NCBI GenBank assembly: GCA_002633025.1
Contig: NMRB01000672.1
Location: 240,114-304,113, forward strand
Length of the DNA: 64,000 nucleotides
Reading direction: 5' to 3'
Source: Notospermus geniculatus
Lineage: Eukaryota > Nemertea > Pilidiophora > Heteronemertea > Lineidae
Below are positions 46,203-57,022 of the stretch, one piece after another. The notes beneath the pieces are model-generated. The model had not been told where the DNA came from. It saw only the letters and a program-made list of their open reading frames with translations, and searched no databases. Positions within the stretch are counted from its first letter, which is position 1, and every line of letters starts with the position of its first letter. The position numbers and the translations under genes are program-made.

Positions 46203-47223
46203 GGCATTGTGGTCTGAGCAAACAATATCAAAATACAGTGGTATTATACCTTTACTATAATTTATGGCAATGATGGATTGGACAGAAACAATTTTATAAT
46301 GGTTCTGTCATATGGGAAGGAAAACCCAAATTGCTCAAGTAGGCTCCCCAAAAGAGCTCACCCCAGCATCTGATCTGCAGGAGACTCCCCAAAAGAGTCT
46401 AGTGCTGCAGAGCTCGTCCTCAGTTACATGTAGCAACAGCATCCTAATACCAATAGATAGAGGCAATTATCTCCATAATGGATTGAACTCATCAAATCAT
46501 TTACCCTCCAACACATCCATTCGTATTCGCTCATAATTACTCATTAACTAATCAACACTAATTGCTATGGCACTGATTGACTTCACAGCAAATGAGGACG
46601 GAGCAATTAGTGGCATTAAAATGCAACACATCACCATTATTGATAAATATGGTGAACTCATCAGAGGATGACACTAAAGTGAAGCTATACAGAAATCCAG
46701 CAATAAGCCAGAGTTTGGACAATACCATATCAAGTCCCAGTTCTGAAATGCATTTTCTATGTCAGGTCACGAGAAGGGGACAAGCAGACTCCCAACTTGA
46801 GATTCACTGGCAAAAAATCACATGGGACTCTTTCAGAATCTTGTCAGAACTTGACCATGAGCAGTTTGAAAGAGCCTATGAAACTTCAATTTCATCTTTG
46901 AACCTTGCCATGAAATGCACAAAAGAGAAGAATGGAGATTCCCTCATTTCCATGACCCCGTCACGAGTGCCACATAAGAGACAGATGCTGCTGCAACTCC
47001 CAGTTATAGGTTTCATAACTTGCTATTCACACATGTTTCCAATACTGATGTCATACTCCACTATTCCAAACATTTTCTCAACTAAGCAAGCATTGCTATA
47101 CAAAGGGATTATCCTCTAAATATGTACCGGTACAGAACATTTAAAAGGCCTACAGCTAAACGGTAAGCAAAACCAAATCTATTCTCACAAACATATCACA
47201 CTCATAAATATGGAGAAACTTAC

Positions 47224-47302
47224 CAAGACCAAGTTGGCGAGCACGGATACTGATTTTGACACCCTGAAGTTTTTGTAACATACGGACGACATTTTTATCC
47301 AT
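47224..47302 (-). CDS. SVRT gene, probable alternative first exon (79 nt)
   Basis: Start context CGAAATGGATAAAAATG is good (A at -3, G at +4). The frame reads MDKNVVRMLQKLQGVKISIR then ARQLGL and ends at GTCTTG|GTAAGTTTCTCC, an excellent donor, leaving phase 1 with G. It can join the exon at 41646-41950 as GAG. It lies inside the intron between 48640 and 41950, which suggests an internal promoter. A basic, helical 26-residue N-terminus, unlike the acidic one made from the 52-kb start. Confidence 0.55.
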
Positions 47303-47842
47303 TTCGTTGTGCCAAGTCCCTCCGAAGTATCCAATATAGATCAATCATTCATAAATTTTTTCACAAAGCTATACTCCATGAACACAAATAAATCTATATC
47401 ATAATGCACAGCACCATTAATGAAACACATTGAGCGAGTGCATTTTTGTCTCTTAATCCCATCACCAAGTAGAGTGGGCAGAGGCCCAATGAGAATATGC
47501 CGGAGTTGTACGATTGTTTTGGTATTCGTACTACAGGCAGTCGTCACGCAAATGGAATCCATAGAGGGAAAGTATTTATCTCCAATAATTCGACACTAAA
47601 ATCCAAATCTAAGTAAATGTTAGCTTTACCAATTCATACAACACAAGTTTGGTTAATACCGAACGTTTGGCGAAGTCACAAATCCCATAACAAACATGGA
47701 ATTTAATAATATAAATACTGACAGGCACATGCAGTGTGGCTTTCCAGGTGGGTTGACCCTAGGCTGATAAGGCGGCAGTAGGCCTACAGCCCTTTGAAAC
47801 AAAAGTGCACTCTAAATCCACATTCAGGACATGTCCAGCGAC

Positions 47843-48124
47843 NNNNNNNNNNNNNNNNNNNNNNNNNNNNNNNNNNNNNNNNNNNNNNNNNNNNNNNNNN
47901 NNNNNNNNNNNNNNNNNNNNNNNNNNNNNNNNNNNNNNNNNNNNNNNNNNNNNNNNNNNNNNNNNNNNNNNNNNNNNNNNNNNNNNNNNNNNNNNNNNNN
48001 NNNNNNNNNNNNNNNNNNNNNNNNNNNNNNNNNNNNNNNNNNNNNNNNNNNNNNNNNNNNNNNNNNNNNNNNNNNNNNNNNNNNNNNNNNNNNNNNNNNN
48101 NNNNNNNNNNNNNNNNNNNNNNNN
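47843..48124. other. Assembly gap (282 N)
   Basis: A run of undetermined bases. Any exon of the minus-strand gene inside it would be invisible; the flanking exons are both phase 1, so a symmetric exon could be hidden here. Confidence 0.99.
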
Positions 48125-48479
48125 CAGATCTCCCGATATGTCAAAATATCAAATTTGATATATCAATATCATTATGATGCTGACACTGGAGAATAAATTT
48201 GTTGATGCCAGTATCTTGCCAAGGGCCATAAACATAGGGAAGGAACTTGTTGCTAGTGCTCTACCTGGCGTCGGAGACAAGTTATTCAAGAAACAAAAGT
48301 GTGACAGACAAAATCTCAACTTTTGATATGTCAATTTCACCATGAACCAGGTATCGGAGACTGGAAATTTTCATTCCATCTTGTAGCTCAGGTCATGAAA
48401 CCTGGGGGTAGGTCACATTTCCAGGTCTGTAGCTCTTGCAGGAACAAAGTTACAGGTGGTGACAGACTGAACAGACAGA

Positions 48480-48557
48480 CAGACAGACACACACACACAC
48501 AGACAGACACCACGACCAAACACTATATGGTTTCCGATCTTGAGATCGGAAACCATA
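48480..48557. repeat. CAGA simple repeat plus 15-bp hairpin
   Basis: CAGACAGACAGACAGACA and a CA run precede TATGGTTTCCGATCT (48526-48540), which pairs perfectly with AGATCGGAAACCATA (48543-48557) around a TG loop. Likely the end of a dispersed repeat whose body (GGTCATGAAACCTGGGGGTA..) precedes it from about 48350. Confidence 0.8.
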
Positions 48558-48639
48558 ACAATTAACAAACACTGATGATAAAAAGGACAAAGTTGTAAAA
48601 ACTATGTCTTACCAAAAATAGAATAAGCGAGCGACTTAC

Positions 48640-49407
48640 CCATCAATTCCTCCTCTTCCTCCTCCTCTTCTGGTATGGTGGTACCGACCGATGGCAACAT
48701 TTCACCACTTTCAACAGTTTGTGTTCCCATCTCCACTAGATCACTGGGGGACAATATCAGTGTTTTGACATGAGATTCCTGTGTAACCACCTGCTGACCA
48801 GCATCAGTCGTAACATCCTGTTCCAATGGCTTTGAGTCATCAATTTCAGTCCCTTCCTGTGCTTTTTGACATGTGCTGTCTTGTTGACTGATATTCTGGG
48901 ACTGTCCATCTGACTCAATCACAGTCGCACTCGGCACAGTTCGGGCTTTCTCATTTTCCTCATCTTTCACCCCATTGTCTTCTCCTTCAACCTCAGCAAC
49001 TGGCTTGACCCTTGTCTCCTGTTCAACATCAGGAAGATCTTCATCATCCACCCCCACATCCTCCCCCTCCCCATCTGTATATTCCTCAGGAGGACCATCC
49101 TCACACATCTCAAAGTCCATACTCTGCTCGACACCTGGACTCGGAGGTGTTGGTGTTCGAACAGTGTCTATGACAATCTCTGGAATATCTCGAAATCCTC
49201 CTTGATCCCTATCACTCTGACAGACAGAAGAAACCTCTTGACATTCCTCCTTTTGATCATCAATTTGTTCAACGTTGCTCATCTCAACGTGCTGAAAAGA
49301 TGGACTGACTCCCTCTTCTTTTTCTGCTGATGTTTGGTCCCTTTCTCCATCTCCAGGGATTCGTTCTGTTTCTGCAGCGTCTTGAGGGACAAAGCTGCTG
49401 TCCATTT
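48640..49407 (-). CDS. SVRT gene large acidic exon (phase 1-1), 768 nt
   Basis: The acceptor GTTATCTTTTTCAG and donor GATGG|GTAAGTCGC delimit 256 codons, the largest exon. It begins (E)MDSSFVPQDAAETER, is highly acidic throughout (QIDDQKEECQEV, EDVGVDDEDLPDVEQE), includes FRDIPEIVIDTVRTPTPPSP and ends PEEEEEEEELM. The phrase IDTVRT resembles the S-V-R-T motif used later in the protein. No domain is recognised; it looks like a long disordered acidic region. Upstream it joins the MDADKER exon, downstream the exon at 41646-41950. Confidence 0.8.
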
Positions 49408-49902
49408 CTGAAAAAGATAACAACACAACAAATTTCAAAGCAAAAGGACATACAATCCAATCTCTTTGAAAAGTTAAGTTTATCAAGAATGAGCTCTGGG
49501 CAAAAAGATATTTGAACCTCCCTGCTGGGGACAACCCTACAACAGACATGTGATTGAACGTCTGCCAGTGTCCAATGTCTGGGAGAGGCAAGTTAGTTTC
49601 ATAATGGCCTGACACCTTATTCTCAAACCCTGCTTGAGGCTGATGCCTCTAGTGCCAGGAGGAAGATACCTCCCAATTCAGGACATAAAATTTCAGTCCC
49701 AAAATTCATTTGGTCTTTTCTATTCACATTCTATGGTTATCACAGAACTCAACAAAGATAGTACCAGTCAGTATAGTTAGTACCACTGTTGACAGCAAGT
49801 TTCTACTGTAATTCTCATGGTAAATGTTGCACTTCAAAGCAATTAAAGAATGTGCCCGCCAGGTGTTGTTCACACAAGAAGTTATCTGTCATTCTATACC
49901 AC

Positions 49903-49945
49903 CAAGAATATATAAGTACCATCCACAAGTACTTATATATTCTTG
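49903..49945. repeat. Perfect 17-bp hairpin
   Basis: CAAGAATATATAAGTAC (49903-49919) and GTACTTATATATTCTTG (49929-49945) are perfect reverse complements around a 9-bp loop. Confidence 0.95.
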
Positions 49946-50913
49946 ATACCACAAATCGCCAATAGTCAAGAGCATCATGAGCTTTCTGACAGTGCCACCT
50001 GCTTTAAAAGCTTGGAACTATGGATGATAAAATGATATGTTTGTAACTCTGACAGTTATGGAGAGAAGAGTGAACCCTACAATTTTGGAAACAAAGGCTG
50101 TTGATAAAGGGAAAAACGAATGGGTGATGCTACAGACCCACCAGAGATACTATCCAGTGAATTCACTGATTAAAACTCCTGGATACTCATCCTCCACCAA
50201 GAGTACACCAAACTGGTATCACTGTCAATCACTTACCATGGACAAGCAAACAAGCTATAGAGAACATTTTCAAGTTGAATCCAAATGTTTAGTGTCCATC
50301 AAGAATATTCAAAGAACATCCAAAAATAACATAGTTAGATACCAACAGGTCTGGCGCCTGCCATATGTTCAATTTATCTTGGCGCATTGGTAACATGACA
50401 GGATTACAATCTTCTCAAGAGCACAAAAGCAACAAGGAAGAAAGGCCACACCATTGTAACCTACGATATTCCACAATTATGTATGATAAAATTCTAGCAC
50501 AATAATTAGCATTTTAATAAAACATTTGAAATTTTGGATGAGGTATTTAAAAGGACAACACAGTGAAGCCCGGATTATGCCTGAAGGAAGCACTAGGCCT
50601 GGATGTATGAAGAGTTTATCTGTTGTAGAGCTATGCTCTCCTAAAATGGTATCAGTAAGCCCTAGACCAAGGCTGGGTTGTGATTCTGCCTTTTAAGGGA
50701 GGGTTGGACCAGGGAAAAGCACAGAGTGCCCTCTTCCCTCTTTTGGAGAACAGCTGGGGGAAGGAAAGAAGCCTAATGGAAAGAAGAGAGGAGGAGGGAG
50801 TCTTTCATTCAGCTTCGTTGCACCGTTAGTTCCCCACTGTATACTTGGATTGGATTCACGTTGGAAGCAACAAATGACAAAATGGTTTTAATCTGTGAAA
50901 TCATATAAAACTA

Positions 50914-51220
50914 CATCTTCGATGATCGAAGGCCGATCTGCTCAGCACTACGTTACACCGCACATCACCCTTCGAGAAATTGACCGGTCCACGGCGTATC
51001 TGCCGCCTCGAGAAGAAGAGGCCAATCAGAATCGGTGTTGTAAAATTTGAATCGTGGTACAAAGAGTTGTAGCCGAAGACCCGATATAAAGTGTAATATG
51101 ATTGGTCGACCGGTAAAGTTGGCATGGTGCCAAGATTCGCCGCCGACTGGTCTATTTCTCGAAGGGTGATGTGCGATGTAACGCAGTGGAGAGCAGATCG
51201 GCCTTCAATTATCGAAGATG
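50914..51220. mobile_element. MITE with long inverted arms, 307 bp
   Basis: CATCTTCGATGATCGAAGGC onward at the left matches the reverse complement of the right end (GCCTTCAATTATCGAAGATG). The arms run for about 80 bp with few mismatches (GCACATCACCCTTCGAGAAA is shared). No coding capacity. It makes a frame open on the minus strand that I discount. Confidence 0.9.
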
Positions 51221-51713
51221 ATAAAACTATTGACAATTTCAAACCTACCCTTCCTTAGTTATTCCTTCACTGTCCACCCTTAGGTGGTTGAAGAAACATA
51301 ACAGGTTCAAGTTAAAGTGTGTGTGACAAAGTGACATTATGGAATCCAAGGGACAAACATGTAGTTGGTTGTATATCTAATAACAGGCAAACCCTTTATT
51401 AGGCCCCTCATAATGGTAAAAAAAACATTTGGAATAACAGTAAACCAAGTAGGCCTACAAACAAGTAGGCCTATGACCACCAAGAGAAACCTGGGGCAGA
51501 GAGTGGTTGGGGTGAATGATATCCTGGGTAGTGTGGTATCATCCCATTTGGGGTAGGCCTATCATCAACAAGGCGTTCAAAAGGGTAACTGGGGCCATTG
51601 GCACTGTGATGACATTTCCCAGAGGCCTAAAAGAATCCTGTCCCATATTCATGAAGGATGAATGAAAAATGCAGCAACAGTTATTAAACTGGTCCAGCTT
51701 CTGCTTCTTCAGT

Positions 51714-51831
51714 CACAGGAACTAGTAGGGCCTACCTCTAATTACGGGGGTTAGGGTGCTACCCTAACCCTATTATATAATAGGCTAGGGTAGCCCCCTA
51801 ACCCCCGTAATTAGAGGTACAAGTTCCTGTG
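51714..51831. repeat. Large palindrome (hairpin of about 50 bp arms)
   Basis: CACAGGAACT at the left edge pairs with AGTTCCTGTG at the right. Inside, ACCTCTAATTACGGGGGTTA then GGGTGCTACCCTA pairs with TAGGGTAGCCCCCTAACCCC then CGTAATTAGAGGT with one mismatch and one small gap, leaving only a TATA-type loop. It lies about 155 bp downstream of the first exon's donor. Confidence 0.95.
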
Positions 51832-51987
51832 CTTCAGTTAGCAATAACTGCACCCTGCCAGTGTCGTTTATAAGACAGCTGACACAGTGAACTACTACGA
51901 CCAGGCGACCCTGATATTTGTAAGCAAGCCAACGTGTACGAACACATAGGGAGCAGCCATAGTCATGGCCTAAAAGCACCAACTTAC

Positions 51988-52051
51988 CTCCTGCGGGAAC
52001 ATCCCGTATCGCCGGTGGACTTTCCTCAACTCGTTCTTTATCTGCATCCAT
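51988..52051 (-). CDS. SVRT gene first coding exon (distal start)
   Basis: From the ATG at 52051 it reads MDADKERVEESPPAIRDVPAG and ends at GGAG|GTAAGTTGG, a strong donor, leaving phase 1 with G that makes GAA with the exon at 48640-49407. This ATG is chosen because it is the first in frame after the CpG-rich upstream stretch and its exon fits the downstream phase. The 5' untranslated part lies above 52051 and its limit is unknown. Confidence 0.7.
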
Positions 52052-54062
52052 CTTCAAAACATCTCTCACGGTTACAGTGGCTAACCTCGCTGGCCGTGGT
52101 AAGCCTGGCGTTCGTTTGGGATACCCCCAATACCTTCAATCGTTGTAGCAAGTGATAAGCAGGTGTGCATATCAAGAAGTCTCGCGTAAGCTATTGGGAA
52201 GCTATTGTAACCTCTCAACTCGGTCACGGTTGGCTGGGCGCATTACGAGATAATTCAGGTTCAAATATCCACGAATGCCACTTGGTCAGTACACAGAAGG
52301 AATGACAATAGGCGGGAATAAGTATGCCACAGTTGCTTTGATGAGTTATTCATACAAAGATAACAGCTGACCCATATCAAGGTAGGCGCGAAGTCACCGA
52401 CGAAGATGGGCGCTCAAAGCGGAATTCGCGCGAAACTGACGCGCATGTAAACACGCTGAAAATCAGCCGACACGGTAAACTGTGAAAATAAAGAACTATA
52501 GTAGGTACGACGGCGAAAAAAACCAAAAGTTTATTAAGAAATAGGACTTAATAGCTCACCGCCCGTGTTCGCCTAGCTCACTATCCCCGCATAAACCCTT
52601 GTTTCGTGTGATCGAAAAATTGGACCACTGATCGCGGTTTGGGTGGAAACAACCCTTGTTAGAACGGACAGACGGCGGGAAATTGCGCGCATCGCTATTT
52701 CGGACCCCGTTGTAACATCTCTAGGTGTTCCCTGTGTGTCAGTGCTCTCCTGCAATAGATTGACGCGCAAAGTCAAAGAGGAAACACAAGAGACTGATCA
52801 ATCTGTCTGAGACATGAAGTGCTTCTTCAACAATGTGGGGAATACTGAATGATAGGAACACTTTCAGACATTACACCGGGGTTAACTATTTAATCATCAC
52901 GGCCCAAATCAACGAAAGCAACTTGGAAACTCATGACAATAATACGATTCAGTTCAGTGAAATACGTCAGGTGGCAACACCGTCAGTCAGGTAGGCTACA
53001 TGTACAGGGGGCGCACCGGTGATAGAAATTCAAGACATTTTCATTTAAAGGTAGACATCCGAAAGATATTGCCCGGCGGGCACTATTTGTTTTTGTTTTG
53101 GTTAGCGTAGTGTCACCGTTGATTAACAGACGCCGCTGTGCGTTATGGCACAGGCCCCTAAAGAGCTACCAGTGAGTTTAGAACACGTACGCCTACCTAA
53201 CCAAACGTATCTAAACACGACACGTATTTATGAGTGTTTTCAGAACGGGCGCCACCTCTTTATCATGGATTAGTAATACCGTAGTAGTTGTACCCCTCCC
53301 CATCCCCAAACCTGAATTCCCCCTTTGGCTCTATTACCTTCCTTGCTATTCTTATGATTGCCTCAAAGACTCTGTTTTGAGATTTTGTGGTGATCTGTCT
53401 CGAGATGCACTTCGCCTGAGCTACCACCAATGGACCGGTGGGACGCTGGACCTCTTTCTGACGGAGTTTGGAATGTTGCCTCCCATAAAGGCGCGGATCC
53501 AGGATTTTTTTTGGCAGAGGGGGTCAGGGTTGGCTGCTGAAGGCGGTCGTTGCAGACGGGCGCCGAAGGTACCCGCGCCGACGGGGTCTGGGGGGCCTCC
53601 GCCAGAAAATGTTGAAATCTAGTANGCCAAAGGTTTCGCAAATAGCGGTCGAAATCACAATCAACCATGATGATAATCGCCGGTGTATTCCTCGGTATAC
53701 GGTCAGAACGTCTGCACAAATGCAATAAAATGACACAGAGAGTTATCAAATTGAAAACTAAATATCTAATAGACGGGGTGATATATCCTTGGATGTCGTG
53801 TAAAGGAGGGATATCATTTTATTGTTTGGCAGCTTGTATAAGTATGCAAAGGAATCCACTTACAAGGAAGGCTTTCAAGCACGACAATAATGCAACTCCA
53901 TATACATACAATGACAATCGACCTAAATATCACGGGGACCACGGGACGTCGCTCAGTGTGTGGACAGTGCGGAGAGGTGACGGGTTGGTGTTCACAGGGT
54001 CGAGAGATTTTGTTCAGTTCTGATGATAAATTTATGTCTTCCGTAAGCGGGACTATAAGATA
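52052..54062. promoter_or_regulatory. CpG-rich shared promoter interval (head-to-head genes)
   Basis: The interval between the minus-strand first exon and the plus-strand SRCR gene start has clearly more CpG than the surroundings, for example AAGTCACCGACGAAGATGGG, CGGAATTCGCGCGAAACTG and GACGCGCATG at 52385-52450, and again near 53085-53135. This is the profile of unmethylated promoters. No TATA box or specific factor site is claimed. It also contains a dispersed repeat near 53490-53625. Confidence 0.4.
53490..53625 (+). repeat. Dispersed GC-rich repeat
   Basis: GGCGCGGATCCAGGATTTTT, then a G-rich stretch, then GGGGTCTGGGGGGCCTCCGC and CAGAAAATG. A related copy ends the window (63760-63880: GCACGGATCCAGGGTT and GGGGGTCTGGGAGTCCTCCC CCAGGAAAA). 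It is an interspersed family. It is interrupted by N at 53625. Confidence 0.7.
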
Positions 54063-54138
54063 ATGGCTGGTGCTGAAGGAAAACCTGTGATACTACCTTT
54101 TCTTTTCGTCTTGGCCGCATTTCTTATTCAGGCTGAAG
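54063..54138 (+). CDS. SRCR-domain gene, signal-peptide exon
   Basis: The frame reads MAGAEGKPVILPFLFVLAAF then LIQAE and leaves in phase 1 at GAAG|GTAAGCG. A polar start, a hydrophobic core (VILPFLFVLAAFLI) and a small-residue end form a typical signal peptide, so the product is secreted or a type I membrane protein. Its last G completes the GGG codon that opens the SRCR exon at 62949. The 8.8-kb intron may hide further exons, so the pairing is likely rather than certain. Confidence 0.7.
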
Positions 54139-55532
54139 GTAAGCGAGTTTTTTTCAACTTAACTTAGGCCTACTCATTTAATGATAGCGAATACGTCAGG
54201 TTTTACGTGTTGCGTAATATCCATGTTATTACTTTCATTCTAGTTTATACAAATTAACTTCATCGTTAACATATCGTCAACATAGCAAAATACATATATT
54301 CGTGTAAGTTTTGTGGTTATTTCTACACCGTTGCATTGAATTTTCCATCAACTTAATGGCGCATCTATTACCCTGTCCTTGGCGCTGAACATGTAGCTAC
54401 ATGTATACTATGTTTCCTATAGTTGTCAGGTAAAAAAAATCAATGTTGTTGGTTTATTCATTGGTGACTGTGTTCGTGCAGTACCCAGGAGCTAGCTGTA
54501 GCTTTAGCAAGCTATAAAACGCCCAGTCATGCTTTATAAAGTTAACTTCATCGCCAGAAAGAACTAGCCCAGTCAGCTATGATTCGACCCACTTCTAAAT
54601 GCTAGTAAACACTGCAGGGTTCCGTTTTCGCACAAAAGTTACATTTTCGCAATACATATATTTCACAATGCCTAACTTCCACAAATTGAAATACCTGGGA
54701 TGAAACTGAAGGCATATCGTGACAATATCATCAAGTAGAAAGGAGATGGCGATCTTTGATGACGTAATACGTGGCTATTTGTGGCAACATGACATCACAC
54801 TCTCCAAAACGACCGTAGCTTTACAAATAGATACACTTGGACAGTCTTAAGAAGTTCACATGCACGACAGCTGCATCTCTGCAGCATCGCTTTCTTTTGG
54901 GATACTTGCACGATGTTGTGTAATCAATAAGATACAAAACGAATGAAAATATATATGAAAATGGAAAAAGACATTGCTTCTGAAAGTATTTTGGGCGACA
55001 ACCGCTAAGTATAATGGTATCTTGGGGGCGTATCAAATATGGCGGCTGAGGAAGGCCATTGACCTTCATTGAATCCATTACTGGTTTAAAATATTGACTG
55101 ACGTTACCTTCATAAACAAAGAGGTTCATTTTTCGAGTATTGCGCAGTTGTCAAAATCTAATAGCTCATTAAACATGTTAAATGCGGATGGAATTCTCCA
55201 TTGCTCCGAGTTGCTTCGATTTGCCCATGTTTTACTTTTCGGCGACTTGTCTCCAGTTCCACTCAGATCTGTCGACGTGTGTAACGGGTCATCTCTGGAA
55301 GTATTGCATCTCTAGAATTTTGGACTGCAACTCTGGAGTTGCAATTGTGGAAGTCGGCTTTAATTGAAACACGAGGCGGCGCTGATGATCATGACATGTA
55401 CAGTTCCTTTGGAAGTGTCATGCCAGCACGTGTAACTTTTCACACGCACGCAGATTAACCAACACAATTTGTTTCTACTATTTGTCCTACCCCTCTCTTT
55501 TGGGGGAAGGGTACTCCAGTAATGAGCAGCAA

Positions 55533-55640
55533 GGGCCGTATGCAAAAAAAAAAAACTTAAGTGTAAAATTTCCCTTATCTTTTGTTTCGAACATAGTTTA
55601 AGGGAAATTTTATACTTAAGATATTTTGTGCATGCGGCCC
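55533..55640. repeat. Fold-back element of the GGGCC-terminus family
   Basis: GGGCCGTATGCAAAA at the left and TTTTGTGCATGCGGCCC at the right, with AACTTAAGTGTAAAATTTCC paired to GGGAAATTTTATACTTAAG inside. Loop of about 25 bp. Confidence 0.9.
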
Positions 55641-56194
55641 TTGGTAATCAACCGTTCCGGCGTTTGGTTTATGTCTGTAACGGAATGTATGACGCATTCT
55701 TGCGGACAGTGTGACATGTAGATGTAATGATGTATCGTGAATGGTATCAATGCTCCCTTGAGCAACCTGTTTTCCTGGAGTTTGTCGTAGTATGAAACTC
55801 CCGCTCCTCAGGTGATATCCGCGAGACGGTTTCTGCAGACGTCAGCTGTATCATTGTGTATTCAGGTTGCTTACCTAATACTTGATAGCTGTACAGTACA
55901 TGTAAATTCCGGAGTCGACATGACGCTACACATGTGACATCTTTTAGACACTTGTATAACTAGTTACTTCCATAGTTGCAATTCCAGAGTTGCAACAGCA
56001 CTTCCAGAGTTGCAACAATTCCAGAGTTGCACCGTAACAGACGTGCGCCTGCTGTTCGAGGTAACTGCCTGTTGCTCCGAGTTCCTCTCAATCGCTGAAA
56101 TGTCAACCTGCGCGTGGTGGTTTTTTGATCTGCGACGGATCCGTCGAGTTGCTTCAAGACGCGATGTCGACCTGTCATGCCTGTAGGCACCTTT

Positions 56195-56441
56195 AAGGGC
56201 GGCGCACACGTGCGACTAAAATGGGGGCGACTACCGATGCGACTACTACGTCGCATGCGATAATTACCTTTGAGGTCGATCAGTGATGTCATCCGCGACA
56301 TCACTGATCTTCCAAGGAAGCACTTGTCGCAAACGAGTCAACAAAAACTAAAAAAACTAAAAATATGTTCAGTCGCTGCTGTGGTCGCAAGGCCGGTCGC
56401 CTAGAAAATCGCTCGAAAAATCGCAAGTGTGCGCCACCCTT
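56195..56441. mobile_element. Inverted-repeat element with AAGGGCGGCGCACACG ends
   Basis: AAGGGCGGCGCACACGTGCG at the left matches the reverse complement of CGCAAGTGTGCGCCACCCTT at the right. It is CpG-rich with many CGAC/GTCG words and has a central perfect 13-bp hairpin (GATCAGTGATGTC / GACATCACTGATC). Non-autonomous. Confidence 0.8.
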
Positions 56442-56773
56442 GAAGCAACCGCTGTGGACATTGCCGAGACTGAAGACCGACCATTCCGCACTCGTTGGTA
56501 CTTTCATCGAAAACACTTCATTTCTCTCTTCTGCATGACGATATCAGGTTAAAAGGTCCCGTAGCGGTGATCAAATGCCACAAGTTGCCACTTGTTTTAT
56601 ATCTTATCAGAGAATCACATTGAAGAGCAATAAAATGCCGAGAATAGAACTTCTCAAATCACTCATTCTGATATAACTCAAATATAAGTGAGAGTTCCCC
56701 AAATAAAATACGTCACTCAGGTAATTAATTGTGCGATAAATCAACCGTTGCCGCTTCACGTGCCTGTCAGGGC

Positions 56774-57022
56774 ATGGTGCGAGAGAATGTTTACGTCAAA
56801 ACGGGCGGGGTACAATTTCTCCTTGCCAAGAATGCGCACGAAAGCAAGGCGTATTTGTGCCGACACGACATTTTGCTTAAAGACGACAAACCCACCTTCA
56901 TGCCAGCACCAGCTGGAAGTGTCGATCCCTACTTACTACAGCCATTTCACGTCTTGCATAGACCGGTGCGAAAGGAAGGGATGGCAGGAAAACTGTATTT
57001 GGAGCAAAAGATCCTATACTAA
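56774..57022 (+). CDS. Unrecognised 82-residue open frame
   Basis: From ATG at 56774 it reads MVRENVYVKTGGVQFLLAKN, AHESKAYLCRHDILLKDD, KPTFMPAPAGSVDPYLLQPF and ends LYLEQKILY before a TAA. The composition is protein-like (balanced hydrophobic pattern, few low-complexity runs) and CpG is higher than in the flanking intron. A second frame across the same DNA is also open for 113 codons, which weakens the case. No splice sites fit the SRCR gene. It could be a retrocopy, a fragment of a mobile element or chance. Confidence 0.3.
   Translation: MVRENVYVKTGGVQFLLAKNAHESKAYLCRHDILLKDDKPTFMPAPAGSVDPYLLQPFHVLHRPVRKEGMAGKLYLEQKILY

Larger units (their letters stand above)
41951..47223 (-). other. Intron rich in repeats
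   Basis: Contains the elements at 42248-42421, 42508-42671, 44240-44335 and the tandem duplication at 45265-46202. A minus-strand acidic frame near 42750-42850 (MASSQSQEDQPHEEGSDS) has no donor and is not called. A plus-strand frame at 46577-47119 shows no splice or domain support. Confidence 0.45.
49408..51987 (-). other. First intron with hairpin and MITE
   Basis: Contains the 17-bp hairpin, the 307-bp inverted-repeat element and the large palindrome listed separately. No further exon is supported. Confidence 0.45.

Noticed and set aside
46577-47119. 180-codon plus-strand gene
   Set aside because: No domain, codon pattern or splice support; it lies in an intron of the minus-strand gene.
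47824-48196. Open frames across the N run
   Set aside because: They consist of undetermined bases and have no meaning.
50901-51242. 113-codon minus-strand frame
   Set aside because: It lies entirely inside a MITE's inverted arms and centre; it has no relation to a transposase that I can see.
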